A stretch of DNA of 64,000 nt, taken from the NCBI GenBank assembly GCA_903870995.1, contig CAIQFD010000061.1, forward strand, positions 1-64,000. The letters run 5' to 3'. Below are positions 1-8,856 of the stretch, in pieces (positions within the stretch are counted from its first letter, which is position 1; the number at the start of each line of letters is the position of its first letter). The position numbers and the translations under genes were made by a program. Source of the DNA: an uncultured Methylophilaceae bacterium (GTDB lineage Bacteria; Pseudomonadota; Gammaproteobacteria; Burkholderiales; Methylophilaceae). The notes beneath the pieces are model-generated. The model worked only from the letters and a program-made list of their open reading frames with translations, was not told where the DNA came from and searched no databases.

Positions 1-30
1 AGTGTTTTTAAGTATAATTTTGACCTCTAT

Positions 31-106
31 GTCCCCATCGTCTAGAGGCCTAGGACACCTCCCTTTCACGGAGGCGACCGGGGTTCGAATCCCCGTGGGG
101 ACGCCA
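31..106 (+). tRNA. tRNA-Glu (anticodon TTC), CCA encoded
   Basis: Cloverleaf read by eye: acceptor GTCCCCA/TGGGGAC, anticodon stem CCTCC-CTTTCAC-GGAGG, T-arm CCGGGGTTCGAATCCCCG, 3' CCA. Confidence 0.96.
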
Positions 107-117
107 CAAAAGAAAAA

Positions 118-145
118 GCCGCTATCATACGATAGCGGCTTTTTT
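118..145 (+). terminator. Rho-independent terminator after tRNA-Glu
   Basis: Perfect 9-bp stem GCCGCTATC-atac-GATAGCGGC followed by a T-run. Confidence 0.85.
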
Positions 146-157
146 GTTATCTAAATA

Positions 158-901
158 CTACGTTAATAACAACTTCAATCCAGCAATCAATAACACAATC
201 GACAATGCCTTTTTGATTGCGCTGGCAGAGTAAAACTTAATGCCCAACGTTGTACCAATCACGGCTCCAATCATCGTTGCGGCAACAAATAATGGTAACT
301 GGGGCGGAAGGTTTTGTACTGATGCGTAGTTGCCTGCCAATCCAAACATTGAGTTTAACAAAATAAATACTGCCGCAATGCCAGACGTTTTTCTTGTGCT
401 ACTCCAACCTAAAAACAGGATGAGCGGCGAAAGGAATATGCCGCCTCCAGTGCCTGTCAGTCCTGCTAAGAAGCCAATTGCCGCACCGGATGCCATGGCC
501 AATAAGAATTTAGGCTGATGGACATTTAAGTCAATGCGTTCACTTCTTTTCGAGAGCAAGCTAATTGCTGAAAAGATTAAGATAATCCCAACAATCGCTT
601 TATAAACATGACTTGGCGCATTGATGTAACCCCCTAAAAATGCAAATGGGATTGCACCAATCGCAATAGGCATGAGCACTTTTAAATCAAAATAACCCTT
701 CTTAATAAATCGCCAGCTTGTATATGTTGCAATACAAACATTAAGCACTAACGCTGTCGGCTTAATAACAGGCGTGGATATGCCAAATAAGGTGAGGATC
801 GCAATGTATACAGATGCGCCCGCATGACCAACGGATGTGTATAGGATAGCGCCAAGCAATAAGCACAGGCTAATAACTAAATCTATTGTTTGAAAATGCA
901 T
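158..901 (-). CDS. Sulfite exporter TauE/SafE family permease
   Basis: 247 aa, multiple TM segments, TauE-like GHAGAS and GLTGTGGGIFLSPLILFLG motifs. Confidence 0.85.
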   Translation of the reverse strand: MHFQTIDLVISLCLLLGAILYTSVGHAGASVYIAILTLFGISTPVIKPTALVLNVCIATYTSWRFIKKGYFDLKVLMPIAIGAIPFAFLGGYINAPSHVYKAIVGIILIFSAISLLSKRSERIDLNVHQPKFLLAMASGAAIGFLAGLTGTGGGIFLSPLILFLGWSSTRKTSGIAAVFILLNSMFGLAGNYASVQNLPPQLPLFVAATMIGAVIGTTLGIKFYSASAIKKALSIVLLIAGLKLLLT

Positions 902-910
902 TTTTGGCTC

Positions 911-2428
911 CTAAAAGTCATATTGTGCACGCATCGTTACGGCATCTTCGTGATTACTAGACTTGCTGTTCATGGTAATAGGTGTATCAAAATTAGTATG
1001 AACATAATTCAACAAGATGCGCGCGTTAGGATTAAGTATCCACTTAGCACCACCCGTCCAAGCATTGGCTTTGTTTGTGTAACTGGCCGACTCTAGACAG
1101 CCTGATCCTGCAACACAACCATTTGCAACCAATTTAAAGTCAGATGCATCGAAATCGCTATAACGAAGACCTAGCTCAAATGCACCCCACCCGCCTTGAT
1201 TAACCCCAAAATCATTAATGGGTTTTACTCTGCCAAACATACCGTCTTTATATGCGTTCATATAGGATTCACCGGTTAGCATCCAAGTTAGGCTTGCGTA
1301 CCAAGCATTGATACTCTTATCAATACTTTGTCCGTCAAAATTAGCACCAATATATTCCGCCTGGAACTTAGTTGCTCCATATGACAAAGCCGTTTCTAAG
1401 CCCCATCTTGTTTTTTGTACATTACCGTCACCGAATGCTGAGCTTGAAAAGTATTTGGTAGCTATTGTATTAGCGTAGGCAGAAGTGTTTGATGTCACGC
1501 CACTAGCCTCTGTATAAGCTGATAGTTTTGTGTCGCCGCCAGACGAGGAGACTGATGATTTCTGAACTGTATTTTCACTACCTGAAACGCCAACATGGAT
1601 AACGCTGTTATTCGCATCAAGGTACTCAGCAAAGTTAATCGCGACGCGACCACCGAGATCTTTACCATTTTGTGTGGCATCGTTATTTTGTCCGCTTCCA
1701 TTGACCCAATAAGCGTTGTAATTGATACCTCTAATTGGTGAGCCAAACAACATCACACCACGATCATAAGTTGAGTTAAATACAGCGCCTGTAGCCGTCG
1801 CTATAGACAACTCTTGGAAGTCTGTGAAGTTTGTACTCTCGCCACGCTCCAATCCAAAAATAGGCTTAAATTGACCCACACGAACTTTGGCACCTAGAAA
1901 ATGTTTCCAATCCAAATAACCGTAGGTCAAAGCTGTTGTACTTTTGCTACCGTCATTTGTGTTTGCATACTCACCTTCTATGCGTACGCTAAAATCCTTG
2001 AGAAAGTTGAACGTGCCGCCTAAACGTGCGCGACGAATATCCCAAGAATCATTTTTCCATTGATGCGGGGCTATGCTTCTGTAATCCGCTTGAATGCGTC
2101 CATTAAACTGCATGCTCCAATCACCTGTGCCATCATCAAACACTAAGCCATCTTTGGTGCTGGCAAAAACTGGATTGCCTTTTCTTTTACCTTTTTCGTC
2201 AGCTTTAGCATTCTTTTTTTGTGTTAGCTGATTTTCAACACCCACTAACTCTCTAGTTAAAACTTCTAACTGCTTATCTTGTTCGGCACGCTGTTGTTGC
2301 ATGGCCTTTAACGTTTCTTCAAGCTGTTTAATACGATTTTCTAGCTCAGCATCACCCGCCCAAGTTGTTGAAGTTATTGTTGTAGCAATCCCTGCTAAAA
2401 CAATTTTCTTCATTTTATTTACCTTCAT
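911..2428 (-). CDS. Phosphate-selective porin O/P-like outer-membrane porin
   Basis: 505 aa, signal peptide, N-terminal coiled coil, OprP-like beta-barrel (DGLVFDDGTGDWSMQFNGRIQADYR...), C-terminal aromatic F. Confidence 0.85.
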   Translation of the reverse strand: MKVNKMKKIVLAGIATTITSTTWAGDAELENRIKQLEETLKAMQQQRAEQDKQLEVLTRELVGVENQLTQKKNAKADEKGKRKGNPVFASTKDGLVFDDGTGDWSMQFNGRIQADYRSIAPHQWKNDSWDIRRARLGGTFNFLKDFSVRIEGEYANTNDGSKSTTALTYGYLDWKHFLGAKVRVGQFKPIFGLERGESTNFTDFQELSIATATGAVFNSTYDRGVMLFGSPIRGINYNAYWVNGSGQNNDATQNGKDLGGRVAINFAEYLDANNSVIHVGVSGSENTVQKSSVSSSGGDTKLSAYTEASGVTSNTSAYANTIATKYFSSSAFGDGNVQKTRWGLETALSYGATKFQAEYIGANFDGQSIDKSINAWYASLTWMLTGESYMNAYKDGMFGRVKPINDFGVNQGGWGAFELGLRYSDFDASDFKLVANGCVAGSGCLESASYTNKANAWTGGAKWILNPNARILLNYVHTNFDTPITMNSKSSNHEDAVTMRAQYDF

Positions 2429-2454
2429 TCTCCACTCCGCTTGAATATTTGCAA

Positions 2455-2478
2455 CGTTATATTTTATAAAATATAACG
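2455..2478. promoter_or_regulatory. Candidate ModE box (perfect 24-bp palindrome)
   Basis: CGTTATATTTTATAAAATATAACG is its own reverse complement; resembles the CGTTATAT-N-ATATAACG ModE operator class; sits upstream of the porin start. Confidence 0.65.
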
Positions 2479-2492
2479 AATTGTATAATGAA

Positions 2493-2514
2493 AGCGCTTT
2501 AGGATAAAAGCGCT
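2493..2514 (-). terminator. Possible terminator/hairpin downstream of the modE-like gene
   Basis: AGCGCTTT-aggata-AAAGCGCT stem; weak T-run. Confidence 0.35.
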
Positions 2515-2524
2515 CATTAATAGG

Positions 2525-2866
2525 TTATTTAAGAAGTTTTAGTAAGTCTGACATTTGAGCATCAATGAAGCACTCAGATTTTTTTAAGGCATTTTGATAA
2601 GTAGATAAGACATGATTGCCGAATACTGTAACCTCTGCCCCGCCACCATGAGAACCGCCAGTTTTTGTAATAACCAATGGCTCTTTAAAACTATCATTCA
2701 TTGCAGTGACTAGATCCCAAGCCCGCCTATAGGACATTTTCATACTCTTTGCAGCAGCAGAAATTGATCCATGATTAAGAATTGCAACTAGCAATAGCGC
2801 CTTACCAGGACCAAAAGCGCTCGAGTCATTATTGAAAATTTGGATTTTAGTTTTGATAAGTACCAT
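2525..2866 (-). CDS. ModE-like winged-helix transcriptional regulator (DNA-binding domain only)
   Basis: 113 aa; FGPGKALLLVAILNHGSISAAAKSMKMSYRRAWDLV...TKTGGSHGGGAEVTVFG typical of the ModE N-terminal domain; no Mop domains. Confidence 0.85.
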   Translation of the reverse strand: MVLIKTKIQIFNNDSSAFGPGKALLLVAILNHGSISAAAKSMKMSYRRAWDLVTAMNDSFKEPLVITKTGGSHGGGAEVTVFGNHVLSTYQNALKKSECFIDAQMSDLLKLLK

Positions 2867-2867
2867 G

Positions 2868-2894
2868 GCGTAAGTAAACCATATTTACTTACGC
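2868..2894. promoter_or_regulatory. Perfect 11-bp inverted repeat abutting the modE-like start codon
   Basis: GCGTAAGTAAA-ccata-TTTACTTACGC. Confidence 0.6.
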
Positions 2895-2907
2895 ATTTAC
2901 AGAGCAT

Positions 2908-4731
2908 CTATCTTTTAAGCTTATACACCAACAAGTGGTCGCCTTGTTTGTATCCAAATATTGAGCTACCTCCTGCCGCTACAGCAATGTATTGTTCGCC
3001 ATCGATTTGGTAGGTAATTGGTGGTGCATTCACGCCAAAATCATTACTTCCCTGCCATAACAGTTTGCCATTGCTTGAATCATAAGCGTTAAAGTGGCCA
3101 TTACCCTCGCCAGTAAAAACTAATCCGCCAGCCGTTACTAAAACGCCGCCAACAAGTGGCTGTTCGGTTTTGTTTTGCCAAGCAATTTTACCCGTCGCTA
3201 AATCAATAGATGAAAGCACCCCCCAACGAGGCTCATCAGCTGGTTCTGAAGCCGCATAGCGAATAGGTGGTGCACCATCTTTGCCTGGCGTTTCATGCAA
3301 GGTGTATTTAATTGGCGCATGAATGGCAGCAACAAAAGCATGTTGGGTTGATTCATCAATGGCAGCAGGTGACCAATTAGAGCCGCCTAAGATGCCTGGA
3401 TACAGGGTCACGCCTTCAAACGTTGCTTTAGCAAACAGATTTTTTTGCGGAACAAAAGCGTCAGACTTCATCAATAGTGCGCCTGTTTTGCGATCATTCA
3501 CAAAGAACCAACCTAATTTACTTGCCTGACCAACAGCTTCTATCGTTTTGCCATCCTTTTTGTAATTAAACAAAATAGGCGCACTAGCGATGTCGTAACC
3601 CCAAACATCATGTGGCACTTGTTGGTAATACCACCGTAACTTTCCAGAATCAGCATCTAACGCCACCAAAGAAACGGTGTAGAGGTTATCCCCAGGACGA
3701 GAGACATCGTTCATCTGTGGCGATGGATTGCCTGTGCCGAAGTACAAAAGCCCTAAGTTAGGATCAATCGCTGGTGTGCTCCAAGCCGAACCACCACCGA
3801 AACGAGCTGAGTCAGGAAATTTAGGCAAAGCAGCTTTTTCAGCCTCGGTATTGCGATTAAGAGAAATGCCATCGGTCGTTGTTTCTTTAAATGTGCCCTC
3901 CCAGCCTTTGTCTGGAATGGTATCGAACTGCCAAACACGTTTACCTGTGTTCACATCAAACGCCGCCAAAAAGCCTGGACGACCATAACGCCCTGTTACG
4001 CCAATGACCGCGCCTAGTGGTGCATCTTCACGAGGATTGTCGATATGCAAACCATAACCCACACCAGTAATGCCAATAATCACCTTACCCTTATAAACCA
4101 CTGGCGCCATGGCCATGCCTACACCTGTGCCACCTGTAGTTTTTGCTGTTTTGTTAGGGTCGTTCTTATTAAGGGAGTCTTGCCCCTCAGTAATTACATC
4201 AGCATCAACTGCATTGATATCCCAAAGTTTCATGCCTGTTTTAGCATCCAATGCAATCAGACGCGCATCTACAGTACCAATAAAAACCTTGCCATACCCA
4301 ACTGCAACACCGCGATTCGCTGGTCCACAGCACATATTCCAATCCGTGCGCCTGTCGTGCTTGTAACGCCAGAGCTCCTTACCTGTTTTTCCGTCTAAAG
4401 CAACCACATGGTTAAACGGAAGAGAAACATAGATCACACCATCAACAACAATCGGTGTCGCTTGAAAAGCCGCTTTAACACCACTTTTATATTGCCAAGC
4501 CGTTGTTAAGTTTTGAACGTTTTCACGATTGATTTGAGCGTTTTCTGAGAATCGCTTATTGGCATAATCACGACCAAAGCTAGGCCAGTCTTGATTAGCG
4601 CCCTGCTGATGCACTGAATTAATGATACTACTCGTGGTGGCATCATGCTTTTGAATGCTGCTACAAGCTGCTAGCAGGCTAACTCCAAGAACTACTGCGT
4701 ACAACCCAATACTTTTATTTAAATGACGCAT
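2908..4731 (-). CDS. PQQ-dependent dehydrogenase-like quinoprotein, predicted lipoprotein
   Basis: 607 aa; lipobox LLAACSS; beta-propeller DGKTGKELWRY repeats; adjacent CC pair (WNMCCGPANRG) typical of PQQ alcohol dehydrogenases. Confidence 0.85.
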   Translation of the reverse strand: MRHLNKSIGLYAVVLGVSLLAACSSIQKHDATTSSIINSVHQQGANQDWPSFGRDYANKRFSENAQINRENVQNLTTAWQYKSGVKAAFQATPIVVDGVIYVSLPFNHVVALDGKTGKELWRYKHDRRTDWNMCCGPANRGVAVGYGKVFIGTVDARLIALDAKTGMKLWDINAVDADVITEGQDSLNKNDPNKTAKTTGGTGVGMAMAPVVYKGKVIIGITGVGYGLHIDNPREDAPLGAVIGVTGRYGRPGFLAAFDVNTGKRVWQFDTIPDKGWEGTFKETTTDGISLNRNTEAEKAALPKFPDSARFGGGSAWSTPAIDPNLGLLYFGTGNPSPQMNDVSRPGDNLYTVSLVALDADSGKLRWYYQQVPHDVWGYDIASAPILFNYKKDGKTIEAVGQASKLGWFFVNDRKTGALLMKSDAFVPQKNLFAKATFEGVTLYPGILGGSNWSPAAIDESTQHAFVAAIHAPIKYTLHETPGKDGAPPIRYAASEPADEPRWGVLSSIDLATGKIAWQNKTEQPLVGGVLVTAGGLVFTGEGNGHFNAYDSSNGKLLWQGSNDFGVNAPPITYQIDGEQYIAVAAGGSSIFGYKQGDHLLVYKLKR

Positions 4732-4828
4732 GATGAAACACCATTGATTAAAATTAAAACCACAGTATACAGACTGGTATATTGCATGACTACCGTCAAA
4801 AGCTAATGAAATCCATTAAAATACGAAG

Positions 4829-6754
4829 ATGAGTCAACAATACGCCCAACTTGAATGGCACGATAATCAGCCCTACTCCAGTGAGTACGGCGATGTTTAC
4901 TTCTCAAGTGACAGCGGCTTGGATGAAACGCATTATGTTTTCCTAGAGCACAACCAATTAAAATTGCGATGGGAAAATCTAAAAAAAGATCACTTTACTA
5001 TTGCTGAAACAGGCTTCGGTACCGGATTAAATTTCCTTTGTGCTTGGAAACTATGGCGAGAAAATGCACCATCTTCGGCAAGACTTCATTTCATTAGCAC
5101 GGAAAAATTTCCGCTGAGCATTAAAGACTTAAAAGCGGCGCTTTCGCTATGGCCAAGTCTCATCAATTTAAGTGTTGAGCTAATCAAGCAATATCACTTC
5201 ATTTCAGATACCTGGCACAGACTGATATTCGATGGCGGCCGTGTGACGCTTACGCTTTTGATTGGTGATGCAAATACATCACTGCCAAAGCTAAAAGGTA
5301 GAGTAGATGCTTGGTTCCTAGATGGATTCTCACCTGCCAAAAACCCTGACATGTGGCAAACCAGTTTATTTGAAGAAATGGCTAAACACTCTCATTCAGA
5401 AACCACTTTTGCGACGTTTACTAGCGCTGGTGATATTAGACGTGGCCTTCAGAGCGCTGGTTTTAAAGTGTCAAAAGCGTCAGGATATGGCAAAAAACGT
5501 GAAATGCTTTTTGGACGATACCAAGGCGCATCAAAAGACAGGCAATCTGAAACCAAAAGCAAAACAGTAATCGTGATTGGTGGCGGCCTAGCGGGTTCAA
5601 CAAGCGCCGAAGCAATGGCGCGGCGCGGCTATCAAGTCACGTTGATTGAACGACACACATCACTTGCCCAAGAGGCATCAGGCAATCCACTTGGCGTGCT
5701 ATATCCGAGACTTATAGGGGGTGAGACCGCCCTCAATACGTTAGCACTACAAGGTTTTTTGTACACATTAGGTTTACTCAATCACATTAAATTAAATGAT
5801 GAGGATTATCAGCAATGTGGCGTTTTGCAACTGGCTTTCAATGAGCGGGAACGCAAAAGAATAAAAACCATCATTGATGAATATCCTGAATTAGTTCATG
5901 AAGTTAATAAAAATATCGCATCTGAATTATCAGGGATTTTCATTGATCATGATGGTATGTTTATACCGCAAGCTGGGTGGCTAAACCCTGCTGCCTTTTG
6001 TGAGGTGCTTACCCGACATCCGAACATTACGCGCCTCACCAATACCGAAGCACTCTATATCGAAAAAGTATCCGAAGGCTGGCAGGTATTTTCTCAACAA
6101 GGAAGTATTGCCGAAGGTGCAAACCTTATTATTGCCAGCGCAATTGATGCGCAAGACTTCAAACAGACCAGCCAGTGTGAGATGCAATCAGTCCGCGGAC
6201 AAATCACGTTACTCACTTCAACTGACAATTCAAGCGCCCTTAAAACTGTTATTTGCACCGATGGTTACTTAAGCCCAGTAAGACATGGCCAGCATTGCTT
6301 AGGCGCCACTTTTTCACCAAACGACAGATCGACAGATATCAGAGAAGTTGACCACCTAAGCAATCTCAACATGCTGAAATCGCTTGCGCCTGAATGGGCT
6401 AAAACAGGATATGCCATGCAAGCCTTGCAAGGCCGAGCATCGATTCGCGCCACCACCAGCGACTATCTGCCACTTGCCGGAGCTATTTTAGACGTTGCCA
6501 AACTCAAAGATCATCCGCCTCGATACAACGCCCAACCTAGCGACCTTCCTTGGTTAACGGGCTTATATATTAATGCAGGACATGGGGCAAAAGGATTGGT
6601 CAACGCGCCGCTATGCGCTGAAATCATTGCCAGCCTAATTTGCAATGAGCCAGCCCCCGTTGATTGCAAGCTTTTGTCGGCATTAGACCCCAATCGCTTT
6701 GCTTTGCGTGCTCTGGGCTTAAAGCGGTTGGCGCAAAACATTCAGAACATTTAG
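4829..6754 (+). CDS. mnmC: Bifunctional tRNA (mnm5s2U34) methyltransferase/FAD-dependent oxidoreductase MnmC
   Basis: N-terminal methyltransferase (GFGTGLNFLCAW, WFLDGFSPAKNPDMW) plus C-terminal FAD domain (VIVIGGGLAGSTSAEAMARRG). Confidence 0.95.
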   Translation: MSQQYAQLEWHDNQPYSSEYGDVYFSSDSGLDETHYVFLEHNQLKLRWENLKKDHFTIAETGFGTGLNFLCAWKLWRENAPSSARLHFISTEKFPLSIKDLKAALSLWPSLINLSVELIKQYHFISDTWHRLIFDGGRVTLTLLIGDANTSLPKLKGRVDAWFLDGFSPAKNPDMWQTSLFEEMAKHSHSETTFATFTSAGDIRRGLQSAGFKVSKASGYGKKREMLFGRYQGASKDRQSETKSKTVIVIGGGLAGSTSAEAMARRGYQVTLIERHTSLAQEASGNPLGVLYPRLIGGETALNTLALQGFLYTLGLLNHIKLNDEDYQQCGVLQLAFNERERKRIKTIIDEYPELVHEVNKNIASELSGIFIDHDGMFIPQAGWLNPAAFCEVLTRHPNITRLTNTEALYIEKVSEGWQVFSQQGSIAEGANLIIASAIDAQDFKQTSQCEMQSVRGQITLLTSTDNSSALKTVICTDGYLSPVRHGQHCLGATFSPNDRSTDIREVDHLSNLNMLKSLAPEWAKTGYAMQALQGRASIRATTSDYLPLAGAILDVAKLKDHPPRYNAQPSDLPWLTGLYINAGHGAKGLVNAPLCAEIIASLICNEPAPVDCKLLSALDPNRFALRALGLKRLAQNIQNI

Positions 6755-6768
6755 CGTAAAATCTAGTC

Positions 6769-8856
6769 ATGGACATCCAATTAACCTACCGCACAGCATT
6801 GCAACATCATCAGCAAGGGCAGTTAGCACAAGCTGAGGAGCTTTATCGTCAGGTATTGGAAGCGTCACCACATCATGCAGATGCCTTGCATTACTTGGGT
6901 GTTATTTACCACCAAAATGGCCGTCATGATTTGGCGGTGTCAACCATCGCCCAAGCACTTGCAATAGCTCCTAATAATGCCGACTTTTTAAGCAATCAGG
7001 CGCTTGCGCTCAAAGCTGCAGGGCGCTTAGAAGATGCAATTAACACCTTACAACATGCCTTAAGTCTCGCGCGTGATGATTTAGAAATTCATTACAACTT
7101 AGGTAACGCTTATACTGAATGTCATCGATATAAAGAGGCAGCCAAGTGCTATCGACGTATTCTGCAAGAATACCCTCAAGACGAGGACTTGAAACAGGCG
7201 CTATGTTACGCGCTACAAAACTTGGGTAATGACTATCAACAATCTGGGCAATACACTAAGGCAGAAGCCGTTTACCAAGAAGCAATATCTATCATCAGCA
7301 ATGAAGCCAACCTTCATTACAACTTAGGGAACGCAAAGCGCGAACTCGGCAAGGCTTCAGAAGCAGCAGCACACTATCAACAAGCCATTCAAATCAACCC
7401 CAACGATGCTGATACTTATAACAACTTAGGCAATGTGCAACGGGAATTGGGTGATTTAGCCGCCTCAATTGCCTCCTATCAAAAAGCTTTAGATATCAAC
7501 CCCAAGCTTTATCACGCCAAAGTGCACTTAGTACATCAGAAGCAGCATATTTGCGACTGGAAAGACCTAAATAAAGAAATTAGCGAAATACGCGAATGGG
7601 TTAAGGATGTGCCAGAAGCACAAATCTCCCCTTTCGCTTTTCTCGCAATGCCAGGCACAACAGCAGATGAGCAAAAAAAATGCGCCAGTAATTGGCTTAA
7701 AAACCGCTACTCATCAGCTTTTAATCAAGGCAAGGCATTAACTTTCAAATATACGAACAACCATCAAAAGCTTCGCATTGGCTATTTATCTGCTGACTTT
7801 AGATTACACCCCTTAGCTTCTCTCATCTCTGAATTGATTGAGTTGCACGATAGAAATGCTTTTGAAATTCATGCTTATTCATATGGTCTAAATGACCAAA
7901 GCGCTGAGCGCAAACGCATTGAAAAGGCTTTTGATCACTTTCAAGATATCCGCCCCTTAGCAACACTAGATGCTGCAACCAAGATTAACCAAGACGAAAT
8001 TGATATTTTGGTAGATTTAACAGGCTTTACCCAAACCAGCCGGAGTCAAATCGTGGCACTCCGCCCTGCACCAATCACAGTTAGCTGGCTAGGATTTCCT
8101 GGCACGATGGGAGATTTGAATGGCGAGCCGCTGTTTGATTACCTACTGAGTGATGCGTTTATCACTTCGCCAACGAAAGCAAATATTTATTCAGAAAATC
8201 TTGCATTACTTCCGCAGACTTACCAACCTAATGATAGAAAGCGCCCTGTAGGAAAAGCCAAGACGCGAATGGAATGTGGCTTACCAAAAGATGCTTTCGT
8301 ATTCTGCTGTTTTAACCAAACATTCAAAATATTACCGGAGGTATTTGATTGTTGGATGCGTCTGATCAAACAAGTGCCAAACAGCGTTTTATGGCTATTG
8401 GAATGTAATCAATGGGCAAAGGCGAATTTAATTAGCGAGGCAGAAGCACGCGGCGTCAACAAAGATCGTCTAATATTTGCACCGCGCCTTTCCATGGCTG
8501 ATCATATGGCAAGACAGGTTTGCGCTGATTTATTTTTAGACACTCAACCATACAATGCACACACCACGACCAGTGATGCGCTTTGGATGGGCTTGCCAGT
8601 GTTAACTTGTGCCGGAGATACTTTTGCAAGTCGAGTGGCTGGGAGTTTGCTCAAGGCAGCGAATTTGGATGAGTTAATTACCTACTCATTAAGTGACTAC
8701 GAAAATAAAGCCTTGGCACTCGCAAGCAATCCCAATGATTTAACGCGTATCAAAGCCCATCTATTAGCGCATCGTGAGGGGTTGCCATTATTTGATACCC
8801 CACAATTTGTTAAAGACTTAGAAAGTCTCTATAAGCGCATCAAGCCTGCTCATTAG
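6769..8856 (+). CDS. TPR-containing O-GlcNAc transferase-like (SPINDLY/GT41) protein
   Basis: N-terminal TPR repeats; C-terminal GT41-like segment (RIGYLSADFRLHPLASL, DILVDLTGFT, APITVSWLGFPGTMG, DTQPYNAHTTTSDALWMGLPVLT). Confidence 0.9.
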   Translation: MDIQLTYRTALQHHQQGQLAQAEELYRQVLEASPHHADALHYLGVIYHQNGRHDLAVSTIAQALAIAPNNADFLSNQALALKAAGRLEDAINTLQHALSLARDDLEIHYNLGNAYTECHRYKEAAKCYRRILQEYPQDEDLKQALCYALQNLGNDYQQSGQYTKAEAVYQEAISIISNEANLHYNLGNAKRELGKASEAAAHYQQAIQINPNDADTYNNLGNVQRELGDLAASIASYQKALDINPKLYHAKVHLVHQKQHICDWKDLNKEISEIREWVKDVPEAQISPFAFLAMPGTTADEQKKCASNWLKNRYSSAFNQGKALTFKYTNNHQKLRIGYLSADFRLHPLASLISELIELHDRNAFEIHAYSYGLNDQSAERKRIEKAFDHFQDIRPLATLDAATKINQDEIDILVDLTGFTQTSRSQIVALRPAPITVSWLGFPGTMGDLNGEPLFDYLLSDAFITSPTKANIYSENLALLPQTYQPNDRKRPVGKAKTRMECGLPKDAFVFCCFNQTFKILPEVFDCWMRLIKQVPNSVLWLLECNQWAKANLISEAEARGVNKDRLIFAPRLSMADHMARQVCADLFLDTQPYNAHTTTSDALWMGLPVLTCAGDTFASRVAGSLLKAANLDELITYSLSDYENKALALASNPNDLTRIKAHLLAHREGLPLFDTPQFVKDLESLYKRIKPAH

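Noticed and set aside
4045-4398. Plus-strand ORFs 4045..4398 and 4109..4366
   Set aside because: Antisense to the well-supported PQQ dehydrogenase; no domain or RBS support.
4732-4828. Second ModE box upstream of the PQQ dehydrogenase (CAGTATACagactGGTATATTG)
   Set aside because: Only imperfect symmetry and lacks CGTTATAT half-sites; too weak to claim.
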